Shown one piece after another: positions 47,794-57,773 of a DNA stretch of 64,000 nucleotides (within the stretch, counting starts at the first letter, position 1; each line of letters opens with the position of its first letter). The notes below the pieces were generated by a model that saw only the letters and a list, made by a program, of their open reading frames with translations, had not been told where the DNA came from and ran no database searches. The stretch is from the NCBI RefSeq assembly GCF_900456975.1, contig NZ_UGYM01000002.1:3410001-3474000 (forward strand), written 5' to 3'. The position numbers and the translations under genes were made by a program. This DNA comes from Shewanella baltica (lineage in GTDB: Bacteria; Pseudomonadota; Gammaproteobacteria; Enterobacterales; Shewanellaceae).

Positions 47794-47967
47794 CGCAAAC
47801 CTCTTTCAATAAATAACACGAGTGACTTAAGTTTTAAATTAAGTTCACTGCGAGGGCTTAGCTGCACGGGCTTAGCTGAACAGGTTTAATCGTGCAGCTA
47901 AAAGTCAGCGAAGTCTAATCCGCAGTACCTAAACCTCTAAAACGTTGGCCGCTTAAAGCTCGGCGGC

Positions 47968-48966
47968 TTAGAGCGTTTGGGTCACTTTTTTAAGGCCAGC
48001 AGGTTGATCGGGATCGATACCGCGGGCAATCGCAACCGCAGCCACGTCGATATAGAAACGTTGTAATAACGCTAACGGCGCCACACGTGGGTGAATGTCA
48101 GTAGAGGTTTGATTCAGATGCACTAAATCGGCGCCGCGTTGGCTCACATTTTCAATCTGTTCGATATGGCTAGCGTAGGATTCATCGCCAATGCACACAT
48201 CAACGATAGTGAGTTTTTTCTCAACTAAGGTCACAGGACCGTGGAGGAACTCAGCGCTACTGAAAGCTTCAGCATGGATTGAACACACTTCTTTTAACTT
48301 AAGCGCGATTTCCTTGGATACCGCATAACCTAAACCACGGCCAAGTACGACTAAGTTCTTCACGTCGGCAACAGATTCTGGCGTGAGTTGTGGCTCAGCG
48401 TCCACCGCCGTTTGCAGCGCTTGGGGTAAAGAAGCGACGGCGCTAGCAAGCGATTCGCTTTGAGTCCAAGCGGCGGCAAGCTGTAAAATCGCTGACAACG
48501 TTGCGAGGTAACTCTTAGTCGCGGCAACCGCTTTTTCTTCGCCGGCACGTAAAGGCACAACAACATCGACGATATCTTTAATCGGTGCGGTTTGATCATT
48601 GACTAAGGCAACACAAAAAGCGCCAGCATTTTTTGCCATACGCGCCTGCGCCAAAATATCAGGGCTACGGCCAGATTGTGAAATAACAATCACTAATGCG
48701 CCTTCGAGTTTCAAGGTCTTACCATACACACTCGCCACTGAAGGGGCGGCGGCAAACGTCGGTACGCCCGCTTCGATTTCAAATAAGTACTTAGCAAAAA
48801 CACCCGCATGATCCGATGAACCACGACCAACGATCATTACAAAACGGGGATCGAAGGCGCGCAGCTTTTCACCTAACTGCTGCATGATTTCAGCGTTAGC
48901 TTCTAACTGGCCAGCGATTTTTTGCGGTGCGGTGCGAGCTTCTTGCTCCATAATAGTGTTTGTCAT
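47968..48966 (-). CDS. nagB-II: Glucosamine-6-phosphate deaminase, SIS-domain type
   Basis: 332-residue protein of two SIS sugar-isomerase domains (like the isomerase half of GlmS). It replaces the classical NagB in Shewanella: glucosamine-6-P to fructose-6-P plus ammonia. VIVGRGSSDHAG, SQSGRSPD and ALKLKEVCSIHAEAFSSAEFLHGP are the sugar-phosphate sites. A TTG start 21 bases earlier is possible, but the ATG at 48966 has GAAGG upstream. It is 17 bp behind nagK. Confidence 0.92.
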   Translation of the reverse strand: MTNTIMEQEARTAPQKIAGQLEANAEIMQQLGEKLRAFDPRFVMIVGRGSSDHAGVFAKYLFEIEAGVPTFAAAPSVASVYGKTLKLEGALVIVISQSGRSPDILAQARMAKNAGAFCVALVNDQTAPIKDIVDVVVPLRAGEEKAVAATKSYLATLSAILQLAAAWTQSESLASAVASLPQALQTAVDAEPQLTPESVADVKNLVVLGRGLGYAVSKEIALKLKEVCSIHAEAFSSAEFLHGPVTLVEKKLTIVDVCIGDESYASHIEQIENVSQRGADLVHLNQTSTDIHPRVAPLALLQRFYIDVAAVAIARGIDPDQPAGLKKVTQTL

Positions 48967-48983
48967 GTCTTTTACCTTCACGT

Positions 48984-49919
48984 TCAAATACAGGATTTGG
49001 CTTCAGTGCCTATTTGCACTGACAACGACTTATTAAATTCTTGCTGGGCGAAATACATAGCACCGAGTTCGGGTGGTGCTAAGGTTTCTGAAATTTTGGC
49101 GACCACATCGGCACCGAGCCAGGCTTGTAAAGGCTCTGCAAGGCCACCGATCATCGAAAAACGCACCGGATTTAGGCTAAATAGCTTACGCGCCATGTCG
49201 CTAATATAATCTGCGCCCTCTTGCACTATCGCCGTCGCGACCGCGTCCCCTTCACTGGCGCAATCGAGTACGCTTCTGGCTAATGCGGCATAGCAACTTG
49301 ATGATTTACCGGCTAGATTTTCGACAATACCGAGCGCATCGGTGACGTTAAAGTAGCTCAGCAGCATATCGGTTAATCGGGTTGGTACGGCAAAGCCATC
49401 GAGTGCTAACAACACGTGTTCGGCGGCTTTTAATCCCAGCCAAGCACCGCTGCCCTTATCACCTAATGCAAAACCATAACCGCCAATACTCAAGCTGGTA
49501 TCACCAACATGGGCATAACCGCAAGAACCTGTGCCCGTGATGATCACAGCGCCATCGGCACCGCGATGGGCACCAATACAAGCCGTATGCAGATCTGTGG
49601 TGACATACATGGCCGCAAAAGGATGCTGCCAGTTGATCACGTCTTGATATAACCTAGGGACATTTACGCCAGCAAGACCAAGACCCGCCACCAGCAAGTG
49701 ACTATCGCTCTCGTTCATGCCCGCATCCAGCAACGCCAGGCGAGTCGATGCTTCAATGGATTCAAATGTTTGTGTGAGACCATGCAGTGGATTTGCGCGT
49801 CCTGCAACACCTGTCCCTAAAACGGTACCGTCTGCGCAGTAGATGGTGGCTCGACATTTACTGCCGCCGCCATCTACACCTATAAACAGTTGTTGATCTT
49901 TTGTCTGGACTAACCCCAT
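48984..49919 (-). CDS. nagK: N-acetylglucosamine kinase (BadF/eukaryotic type)
   Basis: 311-residue ATPase of the BadF/BadG/BcrA group, which phosphorylates cytosolic GlcNAc after NagP-mediated uptake. GVDGGGSKCRA near the N-terminus is phosphate-binding loop 1, and VIITGTGSCGY and GDKGSGAWLG follow. The ATG at 49919 has AGAGGGG before it. First gene of nagK-nagB-II-nagA-nagX, with a NagR-type site 96 bp upstream. Confidence 0.92.
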   Translation of the reverse strand: MGLVQTKDQQLFIGVDGGGSKCRATIYCADGTVLGTGVAGRANPLHGLTQTFESIEASTRLALLDAGMNESDSHLLVAGLGLAGVNVPRLYQDVINWQHPFAAMYVTTDLHTACIGAHRGADGAVIITGTGSCGYAHVGDTSLSIGGYGFALGDKGSGAWLGLKAAEHVLLALDGFAVPTRLTDMLLSYFNVTDALGIVENLAGKSSSCYAALARSVLDCASEGDAVATAIVQEGADYISDMARKLFSLNPVRFSMIGGLAEPLQAWLGADVVAKISETLAPPELGAMYFAQQEFNKSLSVQIGTEAKSCI

Positions 49920-50014
49920 GACACCCCTCTTCACCTATCAATGCAGCGCTACCGTTGCTTATTATTTGCCGTTAATACAGCGCTCAACTTTAGTTAACTC
50001 AATGTTACAGCAAT

Positions 50015-50032
50015 AATGACAGCGTTGTCATT
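50015..50032. promoter_or_regulatory. NagR-type operator before nagK operon
   Basis: AATGACAGCGTTGTCATT, palindromic except at the two centre-flanking positions. It lies between the hexosaminidase terminator and nagK. Confidence 0.85.
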
Positions 50033-50093
50033 TACTTTTTTAAGTGATTTATGATCTAAAATCAAATTTAGGCAATCACTGACACAGAAAAAC

Positions 50094-50126
50094 AAAAAGG
50101 CTGTATTTTATCTATAAAATACAGCC
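50094..50126 (-). terminator. Terminator after hexosaminidase
   Basis: Perfect 12-bp stem GGCTGTATTTTA / TAAAATACAGCC with a 4-base loop, followed on the minus strand by a T-rich run (TTTTTGTTTTT). It ends the binding protein-MCP-hexosaminidase transcript. Confidence 0.9.
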
Positions 50127-50142
50127 AGATATAAAAATCGAT

Positions 50143-52941
50143 TTAGTTAACGATTAAACTTCGGCCTTTACGAATACCATCGGCAGCTATGGCACGGACC
50201 TCAATCGGTGCAGTGACCGCCTGCCCCGCTTGATAAGCTTGCCATTGGCCATTTAGGCTTCGGTATTCCAGTTTGAGTCCGGGATAGGCGATATTAGCAA
50301 ACAGTTTACCGTCACGGATCTCGGCGCCGACCGTCGGTACGCGATAATCAATCCCCGCTTTATCTAACTTAATAAACTCTTTGTGGCCTAAAGTATTCGC
50401 GAGTTGTTGCCAATCCTTTGCCTGTGCATCACGCATGGCTAAAGTAAAAGCGCGCGAGCTTTGATTATATATAGCGCCTTGATATTGATAAGGCACTTCC
50501 CATGCGGCTTGATGCCAAGCACGCTCAGCCAACATCAACAAACGCGGGAACACCATGTATTCAATTGTATCGTCACTGCGAATCGACTCACTCCAAACCT
50601 GCCCTTGCAAGCCAGTAAAAGGTTTGCCTTTCTCCCTTGGACCCGAGATTTTTTTACCCGCCTCATCAAGTTTTATTCTGTCGTCCGCTTCGAACGGCTG
50701 ATTTTGAATATCGGTCCATTGCTCGGCATTGGCGGCCAAGTTATCTGGCATAAAGCTAAAGACTTTATGGCTGTTGGTCGCGCGACTCGCCCAGTAATAG
50801 CCATGCTCCTTAGGATCGGCCTCATAGGGGAAATCAAAGTACAACACCTCAGGATTAGAGAGCACGGTTTCCCAACCAAGATTCGCCTGCTGATTGGCGC
50901 GCTCATAGCCTTTATGGGCAATCACATCCCAAATATTAGACTGCACTTTAGCGGGCATATTCTCAGGGCGAACATGGCTCATGCCATCGCTCCACCCCGC
51001 AGCTTCAATACCTTTGGCCGCTAACATAGTCGAAATTCGCTCGATAAAATAAGCGCCTAAGTCATCTATCGACTTAACGCCTTTATCGTTATTGGCGACA
51101 AATGCTAAACACTGGGGTGATTGTTTCCAAGCTCCCGCCGTTTCATCGGCACCAATGTGGTAACGCGTCAATGGTTGACCCGCGGCTTGGTGTAACTTGG
51201 CAATTTCATCAATTACCTTATCGACAAACTGATAGGTCGACTCCATACACACGTTAAGCGTATTGTCGTCGTAATATTGCACTGAAGAATAAACCGTTTT
51301 GTCGTTTGCATCGGATAACAAATATTGCTCAGCTGCAGTGGTTTTCCCTTCAGCTTGCAATTGACGAGCGCCCGCATCTAACGCTTTTACCGCTGTGCTA
51401 GCTTGATTTACCGTTTCCTGCACAGGGACAACCTGCACTTTGCCCGTGTTTTGAAGCTCTACGTCTTCAGACTGTAATCGACGAAAACGCGCATCCATCG
51501 CTTTAATCGCGGCGCGGCTATGACCCGGCATATCCATCGATGGGATCACTTGAATTTGACGCGCCTCGGCATATTTCACTATGTCGATATAGTCTTGTTT
51601 GGTGTAATAGCCATTAACACTAGTATCGCCAAACGGCCCACTGCCTAACTGCGGTAATAAGCAGGAATTTTCATCTAAATCATGGCAACGTTTACTGCCA
51701 ATGTCGGTTAATTCAGGCAGACCATCGATTTCTAAACGCCAACCTTCATCGTCAGCCATGTGTAAATGCAGTTTATTGAGCTTATAAGCCGCCATTTGGT
51801 CGAGCAAATCCAGCAACAATTGTTTGCTGTGGAAATTACGTGCCACATCAATGTGCATACCACGGAACGGATAACGTGGGCTGTCTTCAATGGTCATGGC
51901 ATTCACTTTCAGCGAATTCACATCCACAAGGCTTGCTAATGATGACAAACCGTAAGAGAAGCCCGCCGCATCATTGGCAGCGATCACTATTTCAGTTGGC
52001 TGAATATCTAAGCGATAACTGCCCTCATCCCCTTTTTGGCTGGCAAATTTCACCGTAATGCCACTCGCAGATTCAGCCACACCCAGGCGAGCTAAACGTG
52101 CCACCGCTGCCGCAACTTGACTCTTTTGCTCTGGGTTATCTTGCTGATATTCGACCTTAATACCGCCAGCAAGGGATACTGGTGTATCAGTTGAATGGAT
52201 CTTCACCTTTTGTGGCGTTGGGATAATGGTATCCACAGCCAAGGCGGCATCTTCACTCACGCTTTGATTGGCTTTAAATAATTGCGCGGCATCGGCTGGC
52301 GCGAGTTTATCCGTTTCAGTGCGTTGATATTGGGTTTTAAAATTCGTAAACCCTTCAACATACGGACGCGTCTCTAAACCCGTTTCGGCATCTTTACCCA
52401 CTTGAGTGCTGGCGATAATGACGGGTTCTAATCCGTTTGCTGCGAGGTAATAGTTTGGCATAGCGTCGGTTTCAGCCAATTGCCACGGCTCACCACGGAA
52501 TGTCAGTTGCTTTTTCTCGCCCTTAACAAATCCCTTAAAAGCGGCCGTTGGCGTAATACGATGTAAATCGCCTTTAACGTGCGTTATCGTCAACTCACCG
52601 CTTTCAACCGATTGCACTGGGCGCATTTGGCTTAAATAAATTTCCCAATCCTGGCTGGCTAAATCCATACCGGGCACGAAATCAATTTGAGCGACAAAAC
52701 AGCGACCATCGGCTTTATCTTTTAGGCACTTATCGTCTGGCACATTGGTCACAACACGGTAAGTTACGACTAACGAATCCCCGAGTTGTTGTAACTGCGC
52801 TTGAGTTAATGCGTCCTGAGCTTGCTGTGTTTGAGTCACAGCCTTATTGGCTGACGCAGAGGAAGGCGTCACTGGCGCCTCGGAACAGGCCGCTAATCCT
52901 AAAGCCAGTAAAATGGCGCTTGCTGAGAGTGTTTTATTCAT
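50143..52941 (-). CDS. GH20 beta-N-acetylhexosaminidase, lipoprotein
   Basis: 932-residue lipoprotein that cleaves GlcNAc from chitooligosaccharides in the periplasm or on the outer membrane. Signal peptide with lipobox LAAC, C19. A chitobiase-type carbohydrate-binding domain (about 55-190), a GH20b domain, the catalytic TIM barrel (FRGMHIDVARNFHSKQLLLD onward) and a small C-terminal domain follow. The catalytic Asp-Glu pair is in HIGADETAGAW, a variant of the common H-x-GGDE. Last gene of the sensory operon; feeds GlcNAc to NagP and NagK. Confidence 0.92.
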   Translation of the reverse strand: MNKTLSASAILLALGLAACSEAPVTPSSASANKAVTQTQQAQDALTQAQLQQLGDSLVVTYRVVTNVPDDKCLKDKADGRCFVAQIDFVPGMDLASQDWEIYLSQMRPVQSVESGELTITHVKGDLHRITPTAAFKGFVKGEKKQLTFRGEPWQLAETDAMPNYYLAANGLEPVIIASTQVGKDAETGLETRPYVEGFTNFKTQYQRTETDKLAPADAAQLFKANQSVSEDAALAVDTIIPTPQKVKIHSTDTPVSLAGGIKVEYQQDNPEQKSQVAAAVARLARLGVAESASGITVKFASQKGDEGSYRLDIQPTEIVIAANDAAGFSYGLSSLASLVDVNSLKVNAMTIEDSPRYPFRGMHIDVARNFHSKQLLLDLLDQMAAYKLNKLHLHMADDEGWRLEIDGLPELTDIGSKRCHDLDENSCLLPQLGSGPFGDTSVNGYYTKQDYIDIVKYAEARQIQVIPSMDMPGHSRAAIKAMDARFRRLQSEDVELQNTGKVQVVPVQETVNQASTAVKALDAGARQLQAEGKTTAAEQYLLSDANDKTVYSSVQYYDDNTLNVCMESTYQFVDKVIDEIAKLHQAAGQPLTRYHIGADETAGAWKQSPQCLAFVANNDKGVKSIDDLGAYFIERISTMLAAKGIEAAGWSDGMSHVRPENMPAKVQSNIWDVIAHKGYERANQQANLGWETVLSNPEVLYFDFPYEADPKEHGYYWASRATNSHKVFSFMPDNLAANAEQWTDIQNQPFEADDRIKLDEAGKKISGPREKGKPFTGLQGQVWSESIRSDDTIEYMVFPRLLMLAERAWHQAAWEVPYQYQGAIYNQSSRAFTLAMRDAQAKDWQQLANTLGHKEFIKLDKAGIDYRVPTVGAEIRDGKLFANIAYPGLKLEYRSLNGQWQAYQAGQAVTAPIEVRAIAADGIRKGRSLIVN

Positions 52942-52969
52942 GATTATCCTTATCTAGCTCCAGAAATGG

Positions 52970-54457
52970 CTACAATCTGAAGGAAGTTACTAACGTCCGC
53001 AGTCTTTCCCCTTGGTGAAACAGTCGCTCGCTCGAGTGCGCTAAGTGCTCGCTATCGAGTGAGGCTGAACCTGAGACATTGGCAAGATCATTTAACGTAC
53101 GAGAAATCGCTTCGGTGACGCAGGTTTGCTCCTGCGCCGCATGGGAAACTTCGATGTTCATATTACTGATATTTGAGACTAAATCAGTCACTTTAGTGAG
53201 TACTAACTTAATTTCTTCCGAGCGGTTTACGCCCTGAGTCGAGAGGGCTTGACTCGCTTGCATCACAGTGACCGTTTCTGCCACACGGCTCTGAACCTGC
53301 TGGATCATTTTCTGTATTTCACCTGTGGCTTGTTGGGTTCGGCTCGCCAGCGTGCGCACTTCGTCGGCCACCACAGCAAAACCGCGCCCTTGTTCACCCG
53401 CCCTTGCCGCTTCAATAGCAGCATTAAGCGCCAGTAAGTTGGTCTGCTCGGCAATACTGTTGATCACTACGACCACTTCATCAATCTTTTGGGTTTCTTG
53501 CTGTAACTGTGAGACGGACAATGCCGAGCGAGCTAATTCAGATGCCAGCTTGCGGGTAATGTCTAATCCCGAATCAAACTGACGCTGACTGTCATCGACC
53601 GCTTTATCGGCCTGACTCGCCGCATCCGCGGTGCGCTTGGCGTTAATCGCAACTTCGTTAGCACTGGCGCTCAGCTGAGTGACAGCCGTTACTGCGGCCT
53701 CGGTTTCTTTTAGTTGGGTTTGAACGCGATCATTGTTGGTTTGCGACAGTGAACCAAGCGCTTTGGCATCGCCCAGTAATTGCCCTGAGGTTTCGTGCAC
53801 TCTGGAAATCGTGGCGTGGATTTGCTCTACAAAACCATTAAATGCCTTGGCAAGCTGACCAATCTCATCCTGACTCTCAACCGGTAATCTGTGGCATAAA
53901 TCGCCGTCACCGCTGGCAATTTCTTCCATAGCGCGAACAACATTCTCCAATGGATTAATCACTAAACGTTTAAGAATGATAAAGATAACAATTAAACTGC
54001 CACCGAGAATTAACAGCGCCTGCAAGAAATAACCTAAGAGTAAATCTGACAACAGAGCGCGAATGGGCAACATAGAAAACTGAATGGCCAATTGGCCCGT
54101 CGGATTACCTTGGTCAGCAAAGTGAATTTCACGTTTTACCAGATACTCATCGGCTACCGTTTGAGTTTGTTGACTCTCGGCCAACACTTTACCGCGATGG
54201 TCGCTCACCACGATATGATAAATCTGCGCAGATTTAAGCATCACAGATAACACGGCTTGGATTTGTTCATAATCGTAGGTGAAGATGGGCTGCGCCATAG
54301 TGACTTGCAAATTGGCGACGGTATTGTCTTCAAACTTAGTTTCACTGGCGGCCAATTTATCGCTCGCCAACCAGTAAGATGCACCGAACAAAACGCTGAC
54401 TATCATAAAAATCGCTGCCGCTAACCCAATCTGTACTTTTAAGGCTAATGTTTTCAT
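52970..54457 (-). CDS. Methyl-accepting chemotaxis protein
   Basis: 495-residue chemoreceptor. First membrane helix at residues 8-30, a short periplasmic domain to about 130, a second helix near 137-163, then HAMP ([21 protein letters not shown]) and the cytoplasmic signalling domain. The hairpin tip [26 protein letters not shown] is intact. Its start overlaps the stop of the binding-protein gene by one base (TAATG), and the pair lies in the NagR-linked operon. It therefore probably directs movement towards GlcNAc or chitooligosaccharides, perhaps via that binding protein. Confidence 0.9.
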   Translation of the reverse strand: MKTLALKVQIGLAAAIFMIVSVLFGASYWLASDKLAASETKFEDNTVANLQVTMAQPIFTYDYEQIQAVLSVMLKSAQIYHIVVSDHRGKVLAESQQTQTVADEYLVKREIHFADQGNPTGQLAIQFSMLPIRALLSDLLLGYFLQALLILGGSLIVIFIILKRLVINPLENVVRAMEEIASGDGDLCHRLPVESQDEIGQLAKAFNGFVEQIHATISRVHETSGQLLGDAKALGSLSQTNNDRVQTQLKETEAAVTAVTQLSASANEVAINAKRTADAASQADKAVDDSQRQFDSGLDITRKLASELARSALSVSQLQQETQKIDEVVVVINSIAEQTNLLALNAAIEAARAGEQGRGFAVVADEVRTLASRTQQATGEIQKMIQQVQSRVAETVTVMQASQALSTQGVNRSEEIKLVLTKVTDLVSNISNMNIEVSHAAQEQTCVTEAISRTLNDLANVSGSASLDSEHLAHSSERLFHQGERLRTLVTSFRL

Positions 54458-55530
54458 TATTTTGCACCTTGCATACTAAAGAGACCTAACCATAATTCTT
54501 TGCGTTCTATTGGCGTTAACGGACTTAAATCAGGCGTATCGAGGCGGATAATGACCCTTTGTTCAAACTTTGCCTCGCGGTACAGTTGCTCAATTTTTAG
54601 CTCGCGATTGAACATCTCATCAAAAGAGCCGTCGCTTACCATACTTTCAAGCCCTGCTAAAATGGCCGCCGCAAGTTCGGGGCGCTTAGGGGACACAAAG
54701 AAATAAGCTGGCGAGCGATATTGAAGCAGAATATGGCTATCAACCTTAAGTGCGGGATCGGGGTGACTAGCGAGTTCTTCACCAATTTCCTGGGCGCCGA
54801 GGGCAAGATAATCAAAACGCCCACCTTCTAACATGGGGTATAAATTGGTGTACTGATAACTCGTAACGACGGGTAATCCATTGGCCTCTAGAATCGTGGC
54901 ATCGGGCCAATAACGATTTTGCCCCGCCTTTAACTGCCTAAAATCCGCCATGGTTTTCACCTTGGCAAATCGCGTTTCATCCGCTTTGCGGATAATCAGC
55001 AGTCGATTACCGAGTAATCCTTTAAACAATGGAATGCGCACGGGTAGCACAGTTTCTTCTAATTCTTTTGAGGTCATACTCCAAAACACATCGACTGTTC
55101 CTGCCATTGCTTCTTCGACCTTGCGTTTTTGATTCATTTGAGTCGACATTTGCTGCACTTGATAGCCGCTATCCGAACGGCGCAGTGCTTCCTTAAGCAA
55201 ATTTAGCTGCCAAGTCTGCTGTATGGTGGTGACGATTGTTTTTGAAATCGGCGCCTGAGTGTGAGAAACGTCAGACTTAATGGCTTCAGAGGAACCAGAA
55301 TTAGAGTTTAAATTTGAGTTTGAGTTAGCGGCAAAATGACTTGAGGCGGTATCGGCGGCAAACACAGCGAAGGATGAGGCTGAAAGCCCCGTCAGAGCCA
55401 TGATAAACAGTGACCAGCAAGCTGCTCGTTTAGTGATGATTAGTGAGGTCGTTAGTGTAAAAACATAACGAATGACACTCGTCATGCCCGTCGCAATGAC
55501 GCGCATTGCAGCCGTTAAATGAATCGCCAT
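54457..55530 (-). CDS. Periplasmic solute-binding-like protein coupled to chemoreceptor
   Basis: 357 residues with a long N-terminal signal region (hydrophobic stretch about 37-58, cleavage near VFAAD), a low-complexity Ser/Asn linker (about 62-80), then a type II binding-protein-like domain (SBP_bac_3 group). AGAGG precedes the first ATG. There is no ABC transporter next to it. Its gene overlaps the MCP gene, so it likely serves as a ligand sensor rather than a transport part. First gene of the operon; NagR-type site 286 bp upstream. Confidence 0.75.
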   Translation of the reverse strand: MAIHLTAAMRVIATGMTSVIRYVFTLTTSLIITKRAACWSLFIMALTGLSASSFAVFAADTASSHFAANSNSNLNSNSGSSEAIKSDVSHTQAPISKTIVTTIQQTWQLNLLKEALRRSDSGYQVQQMSTQMNQKRKVEEAMAGTVDVFWSMTSKELEETVLPVRIPLFKGLLGNRLLIIRKADETRFAKVKTMADFRQLKAGQNRYWPDATILEANGLPVVTSYQYTNLYPMLEGGRFDYLALGAQEIGEELASHPDPALKVDSHILLQYRSPAYFFVSPKRPELAAAILAGLESMVSDGSFDEMFNRELKIEQLYREAKFEQRVIIRLDTPDLSPLTPIERKELWLGLFSMQGAK

Positions 55531-56025
55531 AAATTGCAGCCTCTTTTTATTATCTGGTTTTTACCAGTGAGTTTTATTTATCTATGCCGCTAACGTTCAA
55601 ATGCTGAGGTAGGCATTGAAGTAATATTGTAAAACACCCTAAAAAAATGGCTGGGCACTGCTTACAGTACCCAGCCCACGCTAGTTTCTGGGGAGAGACT
55701 ATCAAAATATCAAAGACAAACGTATCGCCGCCCGACAGCAATACTCCTGCCAAACACATGAAAAGGAGACCTCATCCTCTCATGCAGACCTTACAAACAA
55801 CGTATCACACAAGCAGATGACAGCGTTGTCATTATTAAAGTACACAAGAAAGAACAGGATTTCTACATTTTTTTGACAATTATTGTTGTTTTTTATGAAA
55901 AAACATACTTAACCATTATTATTCAATCACTTAAAATGTTTAATTTATTTATTCAAGCTTATGTGACAACGTTGTCTTTCATTGGTAACATGGCGATAAC
56001 ATGACAAAGATCACGGTAGCTATCG
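55531..56025. promoter_or_regulatory. Divergent regulatory region with two NagR-type sites
   Basis: About 495 bp between the sensory operon and the TauE-like gene. Site 1 is GATGACAGCGTTGTCATT (55816-55833). Site 2 is TGTGACAACGTTGTCTTT (55962-55979), whose core GACAACGTTGTC is a perfect palindrome. Site 2 lies 46 bp before the TauE-like gene. A 61-residue minus-strand frame here is not accepted as a gene. Confidence 0.75.
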
Positions 56026-56943
56026 ATGAGTCCCCTTAACACATTAGTGCCCAGTAATACCCAATCTGCTCCGCGCTTAACTCGGCACTACCGAAACCTC
56101 AGTTTGATATTGCTACTTTGTGGAGCTTGGTTATTTTGGGCGAGCCATTTTCATTCGCCATTTGATCTTATCCAAGAATATGGCCGCTTTATTTTTCTGG
56201 GTATTACAGGAGCGATATTTGCCAATTCGACGGGAGCTGGCGGTGGCGTCATCTTTATTCCCGTTTTTTCGAGCCTCAACTTTAGTGAGTCTCAAAGTGT
56301 TGCGACTTCATTTATGATCCAATGCTTTGGTATGACAGCAGGCGCGATTTCATGGTCACTGCATTATAAAAAGCGCCACCGGGAAGATGCCGCCTGGTCT
56401 GGTTTTGTGAAAGCAGCATTACTTACCGCCTTCTTTTCTGTCTTAGGTTTCTGGAGTAGCCAATTACTACAGCTCAACTCCCCCTCTTCGCTACACACAA
56501 GTTTCAGCATCTTCTCGATTGTACTCGGTATCGCCATCGTTATTAGTAGCAAAAGTAGCACGCCAATAACTCGCGCTATAATGCCTGTCGATTTTCTTTG
56601 GCTCGCTCTCATAGGCTATTTCGGCGGCATTATCACAGCTTGGTTATCGGTAGGCGTCGGTGAATTAGTCGTCATTTATCTGATGTTACGGGGGCTATGC
56701 GCCAAAATGGCGGTCGCCACCGGCGTCATTGTTTCTGCCATTACCGTTTGGTCGGCAAGCCCTATTCATATTTTTTCAACAAATAGCCATGCCCTCTTTG
56801 AGTTAGTGTTATTCGCAGGCCCAGGTGCAGTTATCGGAGGATTACTCGCTCGTAAATTAGCGCTATATCTCCCAGTAAAAGTATTAAAACTCTTTTTCTC
56901 CATTTGGATAATTTTGACGGGTAGCGTCATGTTGGCGAGTTAA
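56026..56943 (+). CDS. TauE/SafE family membrane permease in NagR regulon
   Basis: 305-residue polytopic membrane protein, about 8-9 helices, TauE/SafE (DUF81) family, whose known members export sulfite, sulfoacetate or other small anions. ITGAIFANSTGAGGGVIFIPVF is the first repeat signature and LIGYFGGIITAWLSVGVGELV the second. A NagR-type palindrome just upstream implies induction with GlcNAc use. The cargo is unknown; export of an acid made during amino-sugar use (for example acetate) is speculative. Confidence 0.82.
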   Translation: MSPLNTLVPSNTQSAPRLTRHYRNLSLILLLCGAWLFWASHFHSPFDLIQEYGRFIFLGITGAIFANSTGAGGGVIFIPVFSSLNFSESQSVATSFMIQCFGMTAGAISWSLHYKKRHREDAAWSGFVKAALLTAFFSVLGFWSSQLLQLNSPSSLHTSFSIFSIVLGIAIVISSKSSTPITRAIMPVDFLWLALIGYFGGIITAWLSVGVGELVVIYLMLRGLCAKMAVATGVIVSAITVWSASPIHIFSTNSHALFELVLFAGPGAVIGGLLARKLALYLPVKVLKLFFSIWIILTGSVMLAS

Positions 56944-57046
56944 AAACTCTAAAATTGATTCATATTCATTGCTTTAATTAAAAACTAGCATAAGTAAATC
57001 GCATAGTTTGATGCCACCAATACAGCATGGCACCATTCTTTAAATG

Positions 57047-57733
57047 TTATTTTTCCATGACTAAATCAATTAAACTAAGAGAACAAAGATGCGCATAAAT
57101 CACAGAGTAGAATCCACGTTTTGCAAAATCTAACATGACTACTTCTTCTAGCTCATGCATTTTTTGTTCATCAACGGTATAAATACCATTAATATTGGTC
57201 TTAGTTCCATCCTGAGCATTTACAGTTAATGTTCTAGGCTGCAATAGATCATGCTGTATTAAAATACTAATAAAATGTTTTGTCATTTCCTGATAGTTAG
57301 CCTGAAGACTAGCTAACTCTAGTTGTGTATTGAGATAAGCGGTGTTATCGCCATCAGTTGTAAACAAAGAATTATCTCCGATTTCGGACACCGACGAATT
57401 ATTTAGATCAATTCCAATAATTATTTTATTATCAGTATAGCTCGCACCGAAAGGATACAATTGAACTTGAATAGGTAAATAACGCGATATCCACCTACCG
57501 TTTATCATTAATTTGTTCGAATTTTCTTTTAAAGATGTAATAGCTACAGGTAAGAATTCACCTGTTTGAGCATTTTTGGTAAATATAATGGGAAAACTAG
57601 TCGCTGCTGACATGAACTCTTGAACCTGAAGAGGCAACATGTGCATTTTTTCAAAAACTTTATAGTCAACAATATTGTTTACTTTTAAGTGTCTATGAAT
57701 AGAATTATTCAAAGGGACATAATGTGTTGTCAT
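57047..57733 (-). CDS. SapC family protein, second copy
   Basis: 228 residues, same family as the gene at 7509 although the sequence has diverged. The shared pattern includes SFPIIFTKNAQTGEFLPVAITSL near residues 46-68 and a Leu/Glu-rich C-terminal half. No signal peptide. It follows a halogenase by 40 bp. Noticeably more AT-rich than the nag genes around it, hinting at separate origin. Function unknown. Confidence 0.82.
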   Translation of the reverse strand: MTTHYVPLNNSIHRHLKVNNIVDYKVFEKMHMLPLQVQEFMSAATSFPIIFTKNAQTGEFLPVAITSLKENSNKLMINGRWISRYLPIQVQLYPFGASYTDNKIIIGIDLNNSSVSEIGDNSLFTTDGDNTAYLNTQLELASLQANYQEMTKHFISILIQHDLLQPRTLTVNAQDGTKTNINGIYTVDEQKMHELEEVVMLDFAKRGFYSVIYAHLCSLSLIDLVMEK

Positions 57734-57773
57734 CTTTTTTCCTTGTTAATGTTTTTATGCAATTCATAAAAAT

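Noticed and set aside
55574..55759. 61-residue minus-strand frame upstream of the binding-protein gene
   Set aside because: Falls in the divergent NagR-controlled promoter region and has no supporting start signal.
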